Origin: an uncultured Lachnospiraceae bacterium
GTDB taxonomy: Bacteria > Bacillota > Clostridia > Lachnospirales > Lachnospiraceae
DNA length: 39,554 nucleotides
Assembly (NCBI GenBank): GCA_902476645.1
Contig: CABSEG010000020.1
Location: forward strand, 1 to 39,554
Direction of reading: 5' to 3'
Below the pieces are notes generated by a model. That model was not told the origin of the DNA, searched no databases, and saw only the letters and a list, made by a program, of their open reading frames with translations. Shown here piece by piece: positions 26,901 through 36,300 of the stretch. The position numbers and the translations under genes are program-made. Each line of letters begins with the position of its first letter. Position 1 is the first letter of the stretch.

Positions 26901-28001
26901 TCCTTTTTCTTCCTTGGCATAACCGTTCTCATCTACCTGCACCAGAGTCAGATAGCCTCCTTTGCCATAGGCTTTCAGGATGCGTCTTACACTCTGATCC
27001 ACCAGCTGATCGGCTTCTTCCTGGGTCATTTCGCCGTTTTCTACCTTTTCCTGGGTCTTAGCCTGGCTGTTATTGCTCAGGCTCGGCATTTCAATATCTG
27101 TTCCCTTATTCAATGTATATCCGTCATTTCCGCCCCAGTCTGTAATGGTAAAGTATTCATATCCCCACATATCCCGGAGAATATCCTGCTGCAGTTCTGT
27201 ACTGGCTGATGCAAGGGTCCCGTGCAACGCATTATAAGATGACATTACGCCAAGAGCTCCACCATCCTTAATCGCTGACTCAAAGCCAGGCAGATATACT
27301 TCATGAAGAGCCTGTTCCGAAACCTCCACATTGGTTTTTGCCGCCGGGCTTGCGTTTTGCGCGAAAGCCGCGAAGTGTTTCAGCACAGCAATGCCTCCGT
27401 TTTCCTGCATTCCTGAAACCAGGTCATCTGCCAGGCTGGAAAGCAGATAGGGGTCTTCTCCCATCTGGTCCTTTGTCCTCTGGAACTGGGGGATTCGCTG
27501 AATATCCAGCTGGGCGCTTAACATAAAGCTTCCCCCAATAGCCTGGTTTTCGTTTCCTACGGTCTCTCCGTAGATTTTAGCCATTTCCTCATCCCAAGTC
27601 GCAGCCAGCATCTGCTCCTGGGGCGGGTTTGTGGTATCCTGCGTATAGAGCAACCCGGCCGGTCCGTCATACATCTTAATCATGGGTACGCCCAGTCTTG
27701 GCACCCCTTTTAGATATCCTGCGTTTCCCTCGCTGTCCCCCGTTCCATTGCCCCCTAAGAACGTATACTTTTCTTCCGTGGTCATTGTCTTAATCAACGC
27801 TTCCACCTTGGCGTTTACTACCTCATCGTCCTCTTCTGGCTGTACCAGATCCTCTGTATAAACGTCAGGGAAAACCACCTTCTCATCGCTCTGCTCCTGA
27901 GCATATGTCAGCCACAGACCGTTTCCCGTGCTAAAGCTGGCCGCGGCCATCATCACCGCCATTGCCATCGCCGTGATACGTCGTCCACTCTTTTTTCTCA
28001 T
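23907..28001 (-). CDS. Secreted GH3 beta-glycosidase with FIVAR repeats and a C-terminal dockerin
   Basis: This exported GH3 enzyme (1364 aa) releases terminal beta-linked sugars, most often glucose. After a signal peptide (about 1-35) the GH3 barrel shows YDGPAG (111-116), KHF (208-210) and the nucleophile D288 in TITDWGG. The C-terminal GH3 domain carries a PA14-like insertion (about 560-660) and a Gly/Pro-rich insert (about 815-850), then a fibronectin-III-like domain (about 920-1010). Four FIVAR repeats (about 1050-1300) lead to a type I dockerin (about 1303-1364) with two DVNGDG calcium loops. The ATG at 28001 has GGTGGAG just upstream. It is divergent from a LytTR/GHKL regulatory pair. 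Unlike its neighbours it lacks a Lys-rich tail, so the dockerin presumably anchors it. Substrate specificity is not readable. Confidence 0.92.
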   Translation of the reverse strand: MRKKSGRRITAMAMAVMMAAASFSTGNGLWLTYAQEQSDEKVVFPDVYTEDLVQPEEDDEVVNAKVEALIKTMTTEEKYTFLGGNGTGDSEGNAGYLKGVPRLGVPMIKMYDGPAGLLYTQDTTNPPQEQMLAATWDEEMAKIYGETVGNENQAIGGSFMLSAQLDIQRIPQFQRTKDQMGEDPYLLSSLADDLVSGMQENGGIAVLKHFAAFAQNASPAAKTNVEVSEQALHEVYLPGFESAIKDGGALGVMSSYNALHGTLASASTELQQDILRDMWGYEYFTITDWGGNDGYTLNKGTDIEMPSLSNNSQAKTQEKVENGEMTQEEADQLVDQSVRRILKAYGKGGYLTLVQVDENGYAKEEKGRTELIRAGKNTGTLEELYEESNAAVEKVAEEGGVLLKNENETLPLNTDGDNTVAVIGLNGMNLIPGIGGERSYGAISAMTSPYEALCDLVGEEKVEGEVYKDTIGTIIPEENLYTTADGEEHGAVRTYGTGQSAETGGDYQGQFVSNSVPETAMEGHEIGEYCTTDATIDFNTGTVDGEPNKTYVNSEDGTAFDYTQNPAYTWTTYVEADEDGEYSIILQSIGAKAAMGIFEIQEDGTETQIGSGSGASVNQGTQWYSGVIPSETGENLSTATVTLEKGKRYKIGVAAENAGEVDGKDMQVGLAWITPSQKQANVDNAIQAAKDNDTVVVFAYAQVSDPKDTREETTLKLPAEQQQMILDVANAAHSAGNKVVVVLNNDSAVVMEDWIDEADAILEMYYPGQRGGVATAKLLTGEVNPSGKLAYTIPKKDTDTIITYSDYNWSRYEQEDEKEEEEGGDSEGPGGFPGGGPGGPGGGPGGFPGFASKDTTTYFDEGINTGYKWYDENDIEPQFDFGYGLSYTTFEYSDMKVEESLNEGEEAGYDVTFTVTNTGDVAGSEVAQVYLGEANVPEGIQTSEYALAGYEKVKDIQPGESREVTIHVSERSLSYWNSNQDELNVNEDGTKDKWTVAEGARTIYVGASSDNLLMQEEVKVEAKSDAGEENETVKASLDRMIALLESLDASEYTEESWAEVEAALENAKSVQADANATQEDLDEAMSSLIQAFGNLEYGVQRLHLETAIEAAEAILASGGDYEGGVKALEKAVEEAKAVLKDAKATQSEVNEAAYAVLDELAKLAKNADVSSLESLVKAATPLLDGNYTSSSLDALRKAIERAQEVIENSDRGEDEISEAYTAIVDAIFNLQMKGNKAALKAMIDKAQEILQASDSYVASTIQGLSAAMANAKSVYNNEEATQSQVDKAVETLTKQVALARLVGDVNGDGAVSTADGTALLQYTAEMQDLNDAAKESADVNGDGVTDTKDAVLVLQYASEKIATF

Positions 28002-28086
28002 ATATTCTCCACCTTTTACGTTTCTTTATTTCTATTTCATAATATGTTATCGATCCTTCCCACAAAAAGCGCCTTTCGTTGTTTTT

Positions 28087-28115
28087 ACTCTAGCATGGAC
28101 ATTTGTGGTTTTCAA
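28087..28115 (-). promoter_or_regulatory. Promoter of the GH3 gene
   Basis: On the minus strand TTGAAA (28110-28115, 5/6) lies 17 bp from TAGAGT (28087-28092, 4/6). The leader is about 80 nt. The direct repeats at 28144-28173 lie about 29 bp upstream of this -35. Confidence 0.6.
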
Positions 28116-28143
28116 GCGGCGAGGCGTGTATAGCAAATATAGG

Positions 28144-28173
28144 CGCAACTGGCGGTTAAATGTCGCAACTGGC
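28144..28173 (+). repeat. Two 10-bp direct repeats, candidate LytTR binding sites
   Basis: CGCAACTGGC occurs perfectly at 28144-28153 and 28164-28173, period 20 bp. LytTR regulators bind pairs of roughly 9-bp direct repeats about two helical turns apart, and this pair ends 6 bp before the -35 of the LytTR gene. The sequence does not closely match the published general LytTR consensus as I remember it, so assignment rests on position and spacing. Confidence 0.5.
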
Positions 28174-28179
28174 ATCAAT

Positions 28180-28208
28180 TTGACACCTGTTTTTATCTTT
28201 GCTATAAT
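28180..28208 (+). promoter_or_regulatory. Consensus sigma-A promoter of the LytTR/GHKL operon
   Basis: A perfect TTGACA (28180-28185) and a perfect TATAAT (28203-28208) are separated by exactly 17 bp. Transcription starts near 28215, about 30 nt before the ATG. Such a strong promoter under direct repeats suggests that regulation is by repression or tuning rather than strict activation. Confidence 0.9.
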
Positions 28209-28245
28209 ATTTTTGACATTTTTAACCATAAGCAAGGAGGCAGCC

Positions 28246-28962
28246 ATGTTAAAGATTGCCTTATGTGACGATGAATACATAACTGCAAACTATTATTACG
28301 AGCATCTTACACAAATTTTTCAGAAATTGGACACGGACTGTTCCATTGACCTGTTTATCGACAGTGGAAAGTTGCTAACCGCCCTTTATGAGGGCAAACG
28401 CTGGGATATCTATTTTCTGGATATTGATATGCCCCTGATTGGAGGGTTGGATCTGGGGAAAAAAATTCGTCAGCTGGATGATCAATGCTATCTGGTTTAT
28501 GTGTCCATACACAGAGAATGCGTCTATGACTCATTGGAAGCGAAGCCTTTTCGTTTTATTCCCAAAGACGAGTTCCAAACTAGAATCGAACCTTGTATCC
28601 GGGATATTCTGGAAGATATGCATAAGGAATTCCGGAACGATTACATGGTTTTGGAAACCCGTACCAGCATATACCGCTACCCCATTCGGGAATTGATCTA
28701 TGCTCAGAGTCTGGACAAATATATTGTCCTGTTTCTTACACAGGATCGACAGACAGAGTCTATTCGCTACAAGCTGTCTGATTTGGAACAACAACTGCTT
28801 CCCCACGGGTTTATCCGGATCCATAAGAGTTATCTTGTAAATTACCGCTTTATCAAAAGCATTCAGCCCACCTGCATACTTTTGGATGATGGAAGAAAAC
28901 TTCCGGTCAGCCGATATCGGCTTGAAGAAATTAAAACCACCTTTAGGAGGCTTACTCTATGA
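28246..28962 (+). CDS. LytTR-family response regulator
   Basis: This is a 238-residue two-component response regulator of the AgrA/VirR type. The receiver domain (1-125) has the acidic pair D8/D9, the phospho-acceptor D59 in FLDIDMP and the conserved lysine K107 in FIPKD. The LytTR DNA-binding domain (about 138-238) shows YRYPIRELIYAQSLDKY and the GFIRIHKSYLVN motif near its end. The reading frame is open for 318 bases further upstream, but the start at 28246 is set by AAGGAGG 5 nt before the ATG, the receiver N terminus, and the promoter at 28180-28208. The GHKL kinase overlaps its stop (ATGA). It is divergent from the GH3 gene, which is a likely target, along with its own promoter. Confidence 0.93.
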   Translation: MLKIALCDDEYITANYYYEHLTQIFQKLDTDCSIDLFIDSGKLLTALYEGKRWDIYFLDIDMPLIGGLDLGKKIRQLDDQCYLVYVSIHRECVYDSLEAKPFRFIPKDEFQTRIEPCIRDILEDMHKEFRNDYMVLETRTSIYRYPIRELIYAQSLDKYIVLFLTQDRQTESIRYKLSDLEQQLLPHGFIRIHKSYLVNYRFIKSIQPTCILLDDGRKLPVSRYRLEEIKTTFRRLTL

Positions 28963-30269
28963 TCCAATTATATACAAGCATCAAAATATTGTCCTTGTTT
29001 CTGGAAGTCCTCATCGGACTCTGGCTGTTTTCCAGCCTTTTCCCTCCGAGAAAGTTCCGGTTCCGGCTGTTGATGCATATAGGATACTTTCTCATTTACT
29101 GGGCCTTGATTTTAGCAGAAGAATACTGGATAGCAAGATGGGTGGAAGATGGATATGCTTTTTATCTGCTAATACACTCTTTTTTACTGATGCTTTTCGC
29201 GATCCTTTTTTATAAGGGGAAGTTCCTGATTAAGGTCTTTTTACCCCTGACCTTTGTGTCGCTGATTACTATGTCTCGGTTCCCGGCCACTCTGCTGTGC
29301 CGTCTCTTAGTATGGTTTCTTCCCTACCCGACTGGCATCACGTATCTTATTTCTACTCTGATGCCCAACCTTTTGCTGTTTTTCATTGCTCTTTTTATGC
29401 GGCATTTCAAGCTGGATGCTACAAAAACTTATCCGATTTCCTATTACTATACTATGATCATCACACCGGTGCTAAATATGACGGTCATTACTCTTTTGAA
29501 AAGTTATTATGACGTGGTTCCTTATGTGGATCTGATTGGTTTTTTTACCATGATGATAGAACTGCTGATCTATTACATGATCTGGCAAAGCACCACAGAG
29601 TATACCAGAAGAACCCAGCTTCAGCTAATACAACAGCAGCAATCCTATCAGAGTCAACATATGAAAGAGCTTAAAAACATCGTTACGGAGTACCATCAGC
29701 TTCGCCATGACATGAAAAATCATTTTGCCTGTATGGATCAGCTGCTTAGCCAAGAACAATATGACTTATTAAAGGAATATTTCTACTCCATGAGCAAGGA
29801 ACTCTATGCTATAGACAATCAGATTGAAACCGGAAATGAGATTATCAATCAGGTGATCAATATCAAATACGCTACCGCACACAAGTTACAAATTCCCATG
29901 GAGATCCAGGCTTCCGTGCCAAGCCGGCTTAATATTCCCAATCATTTACTCTGCTCCGTACTCTCGAATCTTCTTGATAATGCCATCGAGGCTTCTGCCA
30001 GAGTAAAAGCCCCTGCCATCTCCATCAAAATGAAGATGGTAAAAGATTACCTATCTTTGTCTGTGGAAAACCGGATTGAACCGGAGCAGAAAGAAAACGC
30101 ACTGAACCATAAGACTACAAAGGCCAATCCGCAGATGCACGGTCTGGGCCTGCAGATCGTCCAAGAAGTGGTGCGCAAATATAATGGGATTTCTACCTAT
30201 GAAGTATTGGATAATCGCTATGTGGCAAGCATTATGTTGGAATTAAGTGGGGAACCTGCAGCTACTTGA
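28959..30269 (+). CDS. GHKL-domain sensor histidine kinase (AgrC-like)
   Basis: This membrane sensor kinase (436 aa) partners the LytTR regulator. The N-terminal half has about six membrane segments (from about residue 7 to 210) with almost no extracytoplasmic domain, as in AgrC-type receptors of peptides or small ligands. A short coiled coil (about 215-245) precedes the phospho-acceptor H250 in QLRHDMKNH. The ATPase domain has an N-box in LSNLLDNAIEAS and a glycine box HGLGLQIV. The start follows TTTAGGAGG and overlaps the regulator stop. No AgrD-like peptide or AgrB protease gene is found nearby, so the ligand is unknown; a sugar-related or peptide signal are both open. Confidence 0.92.
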   Translation: MIQLYTSIKILSLFLEVLIGLWLFSSLFPPRKFRFRLLMHIGYFLIYWALILAEEYWIARWVEDGYAFYLLIHSFLLMLFAILFYKGKFLIKVFLPLTFVSLITMSRFPATLLCRLLVWFLPYPTGITYLISTLMPNLLLFFIALFMRHFKLDATKTYPISYYYTMIITPVLNMTVITLLKSYYDVVPYVDLIGFFTMMIELLIYYMIWQSTTEYTRRTQLQLIQQQQSYQSQHMKELKNIVTEYHQLRHDMKNHFACMDQLLSQEQYDLLKEYFYSMSKELYAIDNQIETGNEIINQVINIKYATAHKLQIPMEIQASVPSRLNIPNHLLCSVLSNLLDNAIEASARVKAPAISIKMKMVKDYLSLSVENRIEPEQKENALNHKTTKANPQMHGLGLQIVQEVVRKYNGISTYEVLDNRYVASIMLELSGEPAAT

Positions 30270-30315
30270 TGGATTCCCCCATCCCTGACCCGCCATTCTC
30301 TGATGTCTGTTCATC

Positions 30316-30362
30316 AAAAGAAGGTCTCTCTTCCCTGGGGAAGTTTAGAGACCTTCTTTTTT
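30316..30362. terminator. Bidirectional rho-independent terminator between convergent genes
   Basis: A 14-bp stem (30316-30329 with 30347-30360) carries an inner 5-bp stem in its loop. T runs flank it on both strands: TTTTTT to 30362 on the plus strand, TTTT on the minus. It serves the GHKL kinase gene (+) and the LacZ-like gene (-). Confidence 0.85.
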
Positions 30363-30388
30363 ATTCGTCCTTTCCTATTTTTTTGAAT

Positions 30389-33300
30389 TTAAAATCCAGA
30401 AGCATTTCCTTTTTTTACCCTGACCGCTTTTACCTTGCTATACGGGCTGTAGTACTTTTTGCCGCCCTGTTTTTTGTAGGAGCGGATTCTGATGTAAATC
30501 TTCTTTCCACCTTTCCATCCGCTCAGGCTCTTTGTCCGGATGGAGGCCTTTTTCACGGTATAGCTCTTAGCCTTTTTCCACTGGTTCTTCTTATAGGAAA
30601 CCTGAATCTGATATCCCGTCACGCTTCCTGCTTTCTTCCATTTCAGCGTCACCTCTCCCCTTTTCTTCGAAGTGGCCTTTGCCCAGCGTACCTTTCTTGG
30701 AACCACTTTCACCATGTAGGATACGCTCTTTCCGTTACAGGAAGCTTTGATCCTGACGGTTCCAACCCGCTTTGCCTTTACGGTTCCCTGGCTGTTTACC
30801 GTAGCAACTTTACGATTGCTGGAAGTGTAGGTAATCTTTCCTTCCGCTCCCGCAGGCAGCAAGGATGCGGTCCGCTTCACTTTCTTTCCGATTTCCAGCG
30901 TCACCTTCTTCTTGCTTTGGAATGCGACCCCGGAAACGGCTGGCTTGTGGATGGTTCCGGAACCGGTACCTGGCGTGGTTCCCGTCTGCGTATTGGAGCC
31001 TCCGTTTTGATCCCCTCCAGGATTTTTGTCTGGATCTGGCTTCGTTTCAGCAGTCCGTTTGGGGATCGTCTGATCGATTTCCACGGAAACCGTATATTCT
31101 TCAAAGGTCAGCAGAAGCGTTCCGGTAATTCGTCCTTCCCTTTGCTCTGTTGCCGCTTCCATTTGAAACGGAACTTCCCAGGCGATCTGAATCTGCCCTG
31201 TGCCAATCGCCTCTCTGACAGCAGCCAGTACCTGAGCCTCCGTGGTCTCATTGGACACCTCCAGTTTCTCCAGCGCCTGCAAAATCCGGTCTCTGGCCTG
31301 TTCCAGCGTATCCTGAGGCGTATGTTCCCCGGCCTCTTCCATAGCCTTTTGCAGCGTAAACATGGCCTGATACATGGCCTCTATGGTCATCTCCGGATCA
31401 TCCCTTACCGCCTCGGCCTCCCCAATGGCTTTCTCCAACTTTTCGGAATCAGACTGCTGCGCCAGATCTCTGGCTTCTGCAATCAGCTCTTCCATGGCAG
31501 TCCGGTCCAGCGGCGTTTCAAATCTGGCATCACACCAGTCTGTGTGGTCGTCTCCATTGCCGTCTCCGGCATCCGTGGTAATTAAAGTCAGCTGTTTGGT
31601 TCCATCGGGAATCCGAACCTTGATGGAAACCAGTTCCATCAGCTCTCCGATGTTCTCTCCCAGCTCCTCCTTACTGTCATAGATCTTGACTCCGTCCGCA
31701 TAGACCTGATAGACGGCGCTTGCCAGGTTTCTACCTGCAAACTCTTCTCCAATGCTCACATGGTCAATTCCCAAATCCGCCATAAAATACAGGGCATTTT
31801 CCGGCACAGTATAGCGGATTTCGGAGTCTGCGTGGGCTGAGATGCCCTTTTCATACTCTCTGTAAATCTGTCTGTCTTGGGCATCGTTCTTCTCCAGAAT
31901 CGTCAGCGTTCCGCCATGGATGTTCGTATCAATGCCCATATTTCCCCATCCCACCTTCTGATAGTCAGGAGTCAGATCGCTCACATACTCCTTCATGTAC
32001 ACTGCCGCTGAAAAATCAATACGGTACGTATCCACAAAATGCTCGTTTTCAGCCGTTACCAGCGCATAGCCCGGAATCCCTTGGATCTGGTGAATTTCTT
32101 TTACAGTTGCTCCATCCCTTAAGATGGGTTCCACTACCGGAAGGGCTTCCCCGGAGAGGCGATACTGATAATCATGCACGTCTTCCTGAAATTCCTCATA
32201 CTCTGCGCCGCTAAATTTCAGCCCCGTCACCGGACGTCCGTAGGCAAGATAGGAATCCATGGCCTGTTTCAGCCGGATGCCTGCACGGAAAATTTCAGCC
32301 GCGGTGCCCTCCAGCGCCGCTCTGGCCTTTTCTATCTTTCTGCCCAGATCCGCTTTCTCCTCCTGGATTTTCATGGACTCTTGCAGCTGCTGGGCCTTCT
32401 GAATCTGAGCCAGCAGCGCGCTTCCGTCTGATTGGTAGATGAACTTGGCGTCACACCAGTCTGTATGGTCATCTCCGCTGTCTCCATTGGCATCCACTGT
32501 AGCCAGCCGCACCTTCTTGGTTCCCTCCGGAATGGCCACCCGGATGGATACGATTCCCGTCTTTTCTTTGATCATCTCATAGTCATCCTGGCTGGTGTAA
32601 ATCCTTACGTCATCCGCATAGACCTCATAGTGAACGCCTGCCAGATCCCGGCCCAGCTCGCTTCCTACGCTGGCCTGGTCAATACCAATGTCTGCGGTAA
32701 ACTCCCTGACTCCGGAAGGAATCTCGTACTCAATGTAAGAGGGCGCATGCAGGGCAAGACCCTTTTCATAAACCCGATTCTCTCCGGTCTTTGCATCGTA
32801 CAGCGTCAGAGAGCCTCCCGAAATATTTTGATCAATCCCCAGATCCCCCCAATAGGTGCTGCTGCCCACAGCCTGCAGATCGCTGGCATATACATAGTCC
32901 GCCACCTGGAACTGAATCGTGTAGGTCAGCGTGCGGAAGGAATTTTTCACCGTTACGGAAGCCTGCAGTGTATCTGGGTCGATCTGATGGATGCTCACAA
33001 TTTCCGCTCCGTTTATGGTCTTTGCGTCAATCACGGGAACGGAAGCATCCTGTCCCACTTCCACCGTATAATTCAGTGTATCCTCATCAAAGCCGCGGAT
33101 CGGCGTCCCATCCACGGTAATGGAGGAAAGCAGCGGCAGCTCCGGATTGACTGCCTTTGTCTTTGCCGTCTCATAAGCATCCTCTCCCGCCTCTAAAGCC
33201 TTTAAGCGGAAGCGGTATTCATGGGTTCCGCTGTGAAGCTGATACTGGCCATGAGGCCTTGCGCCCCAGGTATTGTCTCCTCCCAAACCGCTTTGGTGCT

Positions 33301-36300
33301 TTAAGATGCGAAGCACCACGTCATCGGTGGCCTCCAGTCCATACTGATAGGTATTGGAGTCTAAGTCCGTGATGGCCTCCGGGGTATAGTGCAATGCATT
33401 GACCTCAAGCAGGTTGTCAAAGTCAGGCGCAGATACCATAAGGCCGCTTCCCTCATCATCTGTCAGGGCAAGCCAGCGCACATCCGCATGATTTCCCGTC
33501 TCCTGAGGTCTGATATATTTAAAATACTGATCGGTTACGGTGGATTCATTCACCTGAACATTGGAACCAGCCTTTCTATCCCAATAGGTTTCCCCACTTC
33601 TTCCATACCAGGAGAGGTTTTCATACCCTTCTGATACCTGCATCCGCATGCCGATTTCCGGGATGTAAGCGTCATCCTGATTTAACTGGAGATCAAAGCT
33701 GACTTCCAATTCTCCATTTGCGTAGAAATAGTACTCCAGCCTCAGCGTACTGACCGGATCGGTCTGAATGTCCACATTGGCCGTCACCTTGGCATACCCT
33801 TCATATTCCGGCTCTTCCAGGACAATGCTCTTAAGTTCCGTATTTTTTGGCGCCACGCACCACTTGCGGTATGCCTCCTGGCGGGTGGACAAATCCCATA
33901 CCCAGGTGGAAAATGCATCATTATCCGTAAATGGACGGTAAAAGCTGGGGACCAGAGGACTTGTCAGAAGTTCCTTGCCATTAGCCTTCATGCTGGTCAG
34001 GAAACCACCCTGGCCGCTTCCTGCCGTTCCCGCCTTTTTGCTGATGGTAATCTGGGTTTCCCCGGCAGTCAGCACGATGGCGTCCTCTTTCTCCACAGCC
34101 GTAACGTCTCCGCTTAATACTGCGCTTTTTGCCTCTTCCTTTCCAAGCCCCATCTGATACCAGGCTGCCACAAAGCCTTCCTGGTCAAAATCCTGAATCC
34201 ATTTGGGTTCCCGGCCTTCCTTATAGGTCACCTCAAACTCCAGGAAATATTCGGTACCGGGCTCCATCTCTTCTCTGGCCTGTTCCAGAGGAATCTGAAT
34301 CTGCGTACTTTCTCCCGGTTCTGCCTGGGCATCCTCGATTACGCCCTGTTGAAGCGTATGTTTCCCATCCGTTACCTTCCAGTGAATGTCAAATTCCGAA
34401 AGGTTTACATTCATAAAGTGGTTGCTCACCGTGATATTTCCCCTGGCAAGCTGTGTTTCAGAGGCATGAAACCAGATCTTCTGGTACTGATATTTCACTT
34501 CCGTTCCCTGGGGCTTGATGATTCGTTCTGCCGTGGCAATGCCGTTGGCGCAGAAGTTTCCCGCGCGCTCCTTAGGCGTTTTCTCCGGTCCCCAGGCGCC
34601 TCCGTAGGAGAGATATTTTTCTCCATCCTCTCCTGTCTGCCACAAAGCCTGGTCCACCAGATCCCAGATATAGAGCGCCTGCACCTTCTCATTGCTTTCC
34701 CATGCTGCCCGGTATTCATCCAGATTGCCGTTGGAATTTCCCATGGAGTGGGCATACTCGCATTCGATTCTGGGCTTATTTCCCCGGTAAGAGCCAAGGC
34801 TGTCCGCGCTGGTATACATACCGGAGGCCGTATCCGATACGTCCGCGCCGCAGTAGTGGGTCACTCTGGTGGGGTCAAAGGCCTTGGCATAATCCTGCAT
34901 GGCTGAAAAGGCGCTTCCCCCGGAAGATTCATTTCCAAAGGAATACATCACCACAGAGGCATGATTTTTGTCCCGGTTCATCATGCTGTCCAGTCTGTCT
35001 AAGACGTTCACCGTGGCATTGGGATCACTCTGTGGAAGCAGATTCTGCTCTCCGTGAGTCTCCACGTTGGTCTCATCCATGACATAGATTCCATAATAGT
35101 CACAGAGATCATACCAATAAGGATCATTGGGATAATGACTGGTGCGCACCGTGTTCATGTTCATCTGCTTGAGCAGGCTTAAGTCCTTTTCCATGGTTTC
35201 TCTGGTTACGTATCTGCCTGTCTCAGGAGACGTATCATGGCGGTTGGCGCCCAGAAGCTTCACATAATAGCCGTTTGTGTACAGCAGATTCGTGTCGCTG
35301 TCAATATAAAACTCCCGGAATCCCACGGCATGGCTCACCGTTTCCACAATCTCCCCTTCCGGATTCTTAAGAGCCAAAACCACTTTATACAGGTTCGGAT
35401 ACTCCGCAGACCACAGCTTTGGCGAATCCACATGCTGGCTGGTGGTCAAAAGATAATCTCCCTTTATGTAGGAATAGTTTGTCTCATCATCCCCGCTCTT
35501 GTAATTGTCAGCCCCCGCAGCCGCCGAAACCGAGGTGCCTATGGGCTTTGCCTGGCTGCCCTGCGCCTCGTAGGCATACAGCTGCGTTTCCACTGTATAG
35601 CCGCTGGCATCTTCGCCCTCTTCGCTGGCCACATTGACCCGCACTTTCAGATTTGCATCCTCAAACTCCTCGTCCAGATCCGTCTCGATCTTAAAGTCCC
35701 GGATATGGATGTCCGGGGTGGAATATAAGGATACGTCCCGGAAGATTCCGCTTAAGCGGATAAAATCCTGAGCCTCAAAAAAGCTTCCGCCAGACCAGCG
35801 GTACACCCGCAGCGCAATCTCATTTTCCCCTTCCTGAAGATAATCGGTAATGTTAAATTCCGATGCCGTATAGCTGTCCTGATTATATCCAACCACCTGG
35901 CCGTTTACATACAGATAAAAACAGGACTCTACGCCGCCCAGACGGATGTAGACCTGCCTGCCGTCCCAGTTTTTTGGAAGCGTCACCGTCTTAACATAAG
36001 TTCCCACCGGATTGTAGCCATGGGGAGATTTTAACAGATCCCTCTGTCCGTTTCTCTTTAAAAATTCTGTGCTGCCTGAAAAGGCAGAGTCCGGCAGATT
36101 GTTCATGTATTTTGCCCGCCAGGGATAGTCCTCGTTTACATAGATGGGATAGTCCTGGGTATCTGCGTTCTCCTCTGTCCAGTCTGCGTTCTGCCAGCTT
36201 CGGGGCACCTGAATCGTTCCCCATCCTTCCGTGCTGAAGGATGGATCAGACGGGTCCGGAAGCGCTGGATCATCGGGACTCATGGTCAGTTTAAACTTCC

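Noticed and set aside
28087..28130. A catabolite-repression (cre) site near the GH3 promoter
   Set aside because: The TTGAAAACCACAAA stretch lacks the central CG and the symmetry of the cre consensus.
27928..28245. An open frame extending the LytTR gene upstream into the GH3 coding region
   Set aside because: The consensus promoter at 28180-28208, the ribosome site at 28234-28240 and the receiver-domain N terminus all place the start at 28246.
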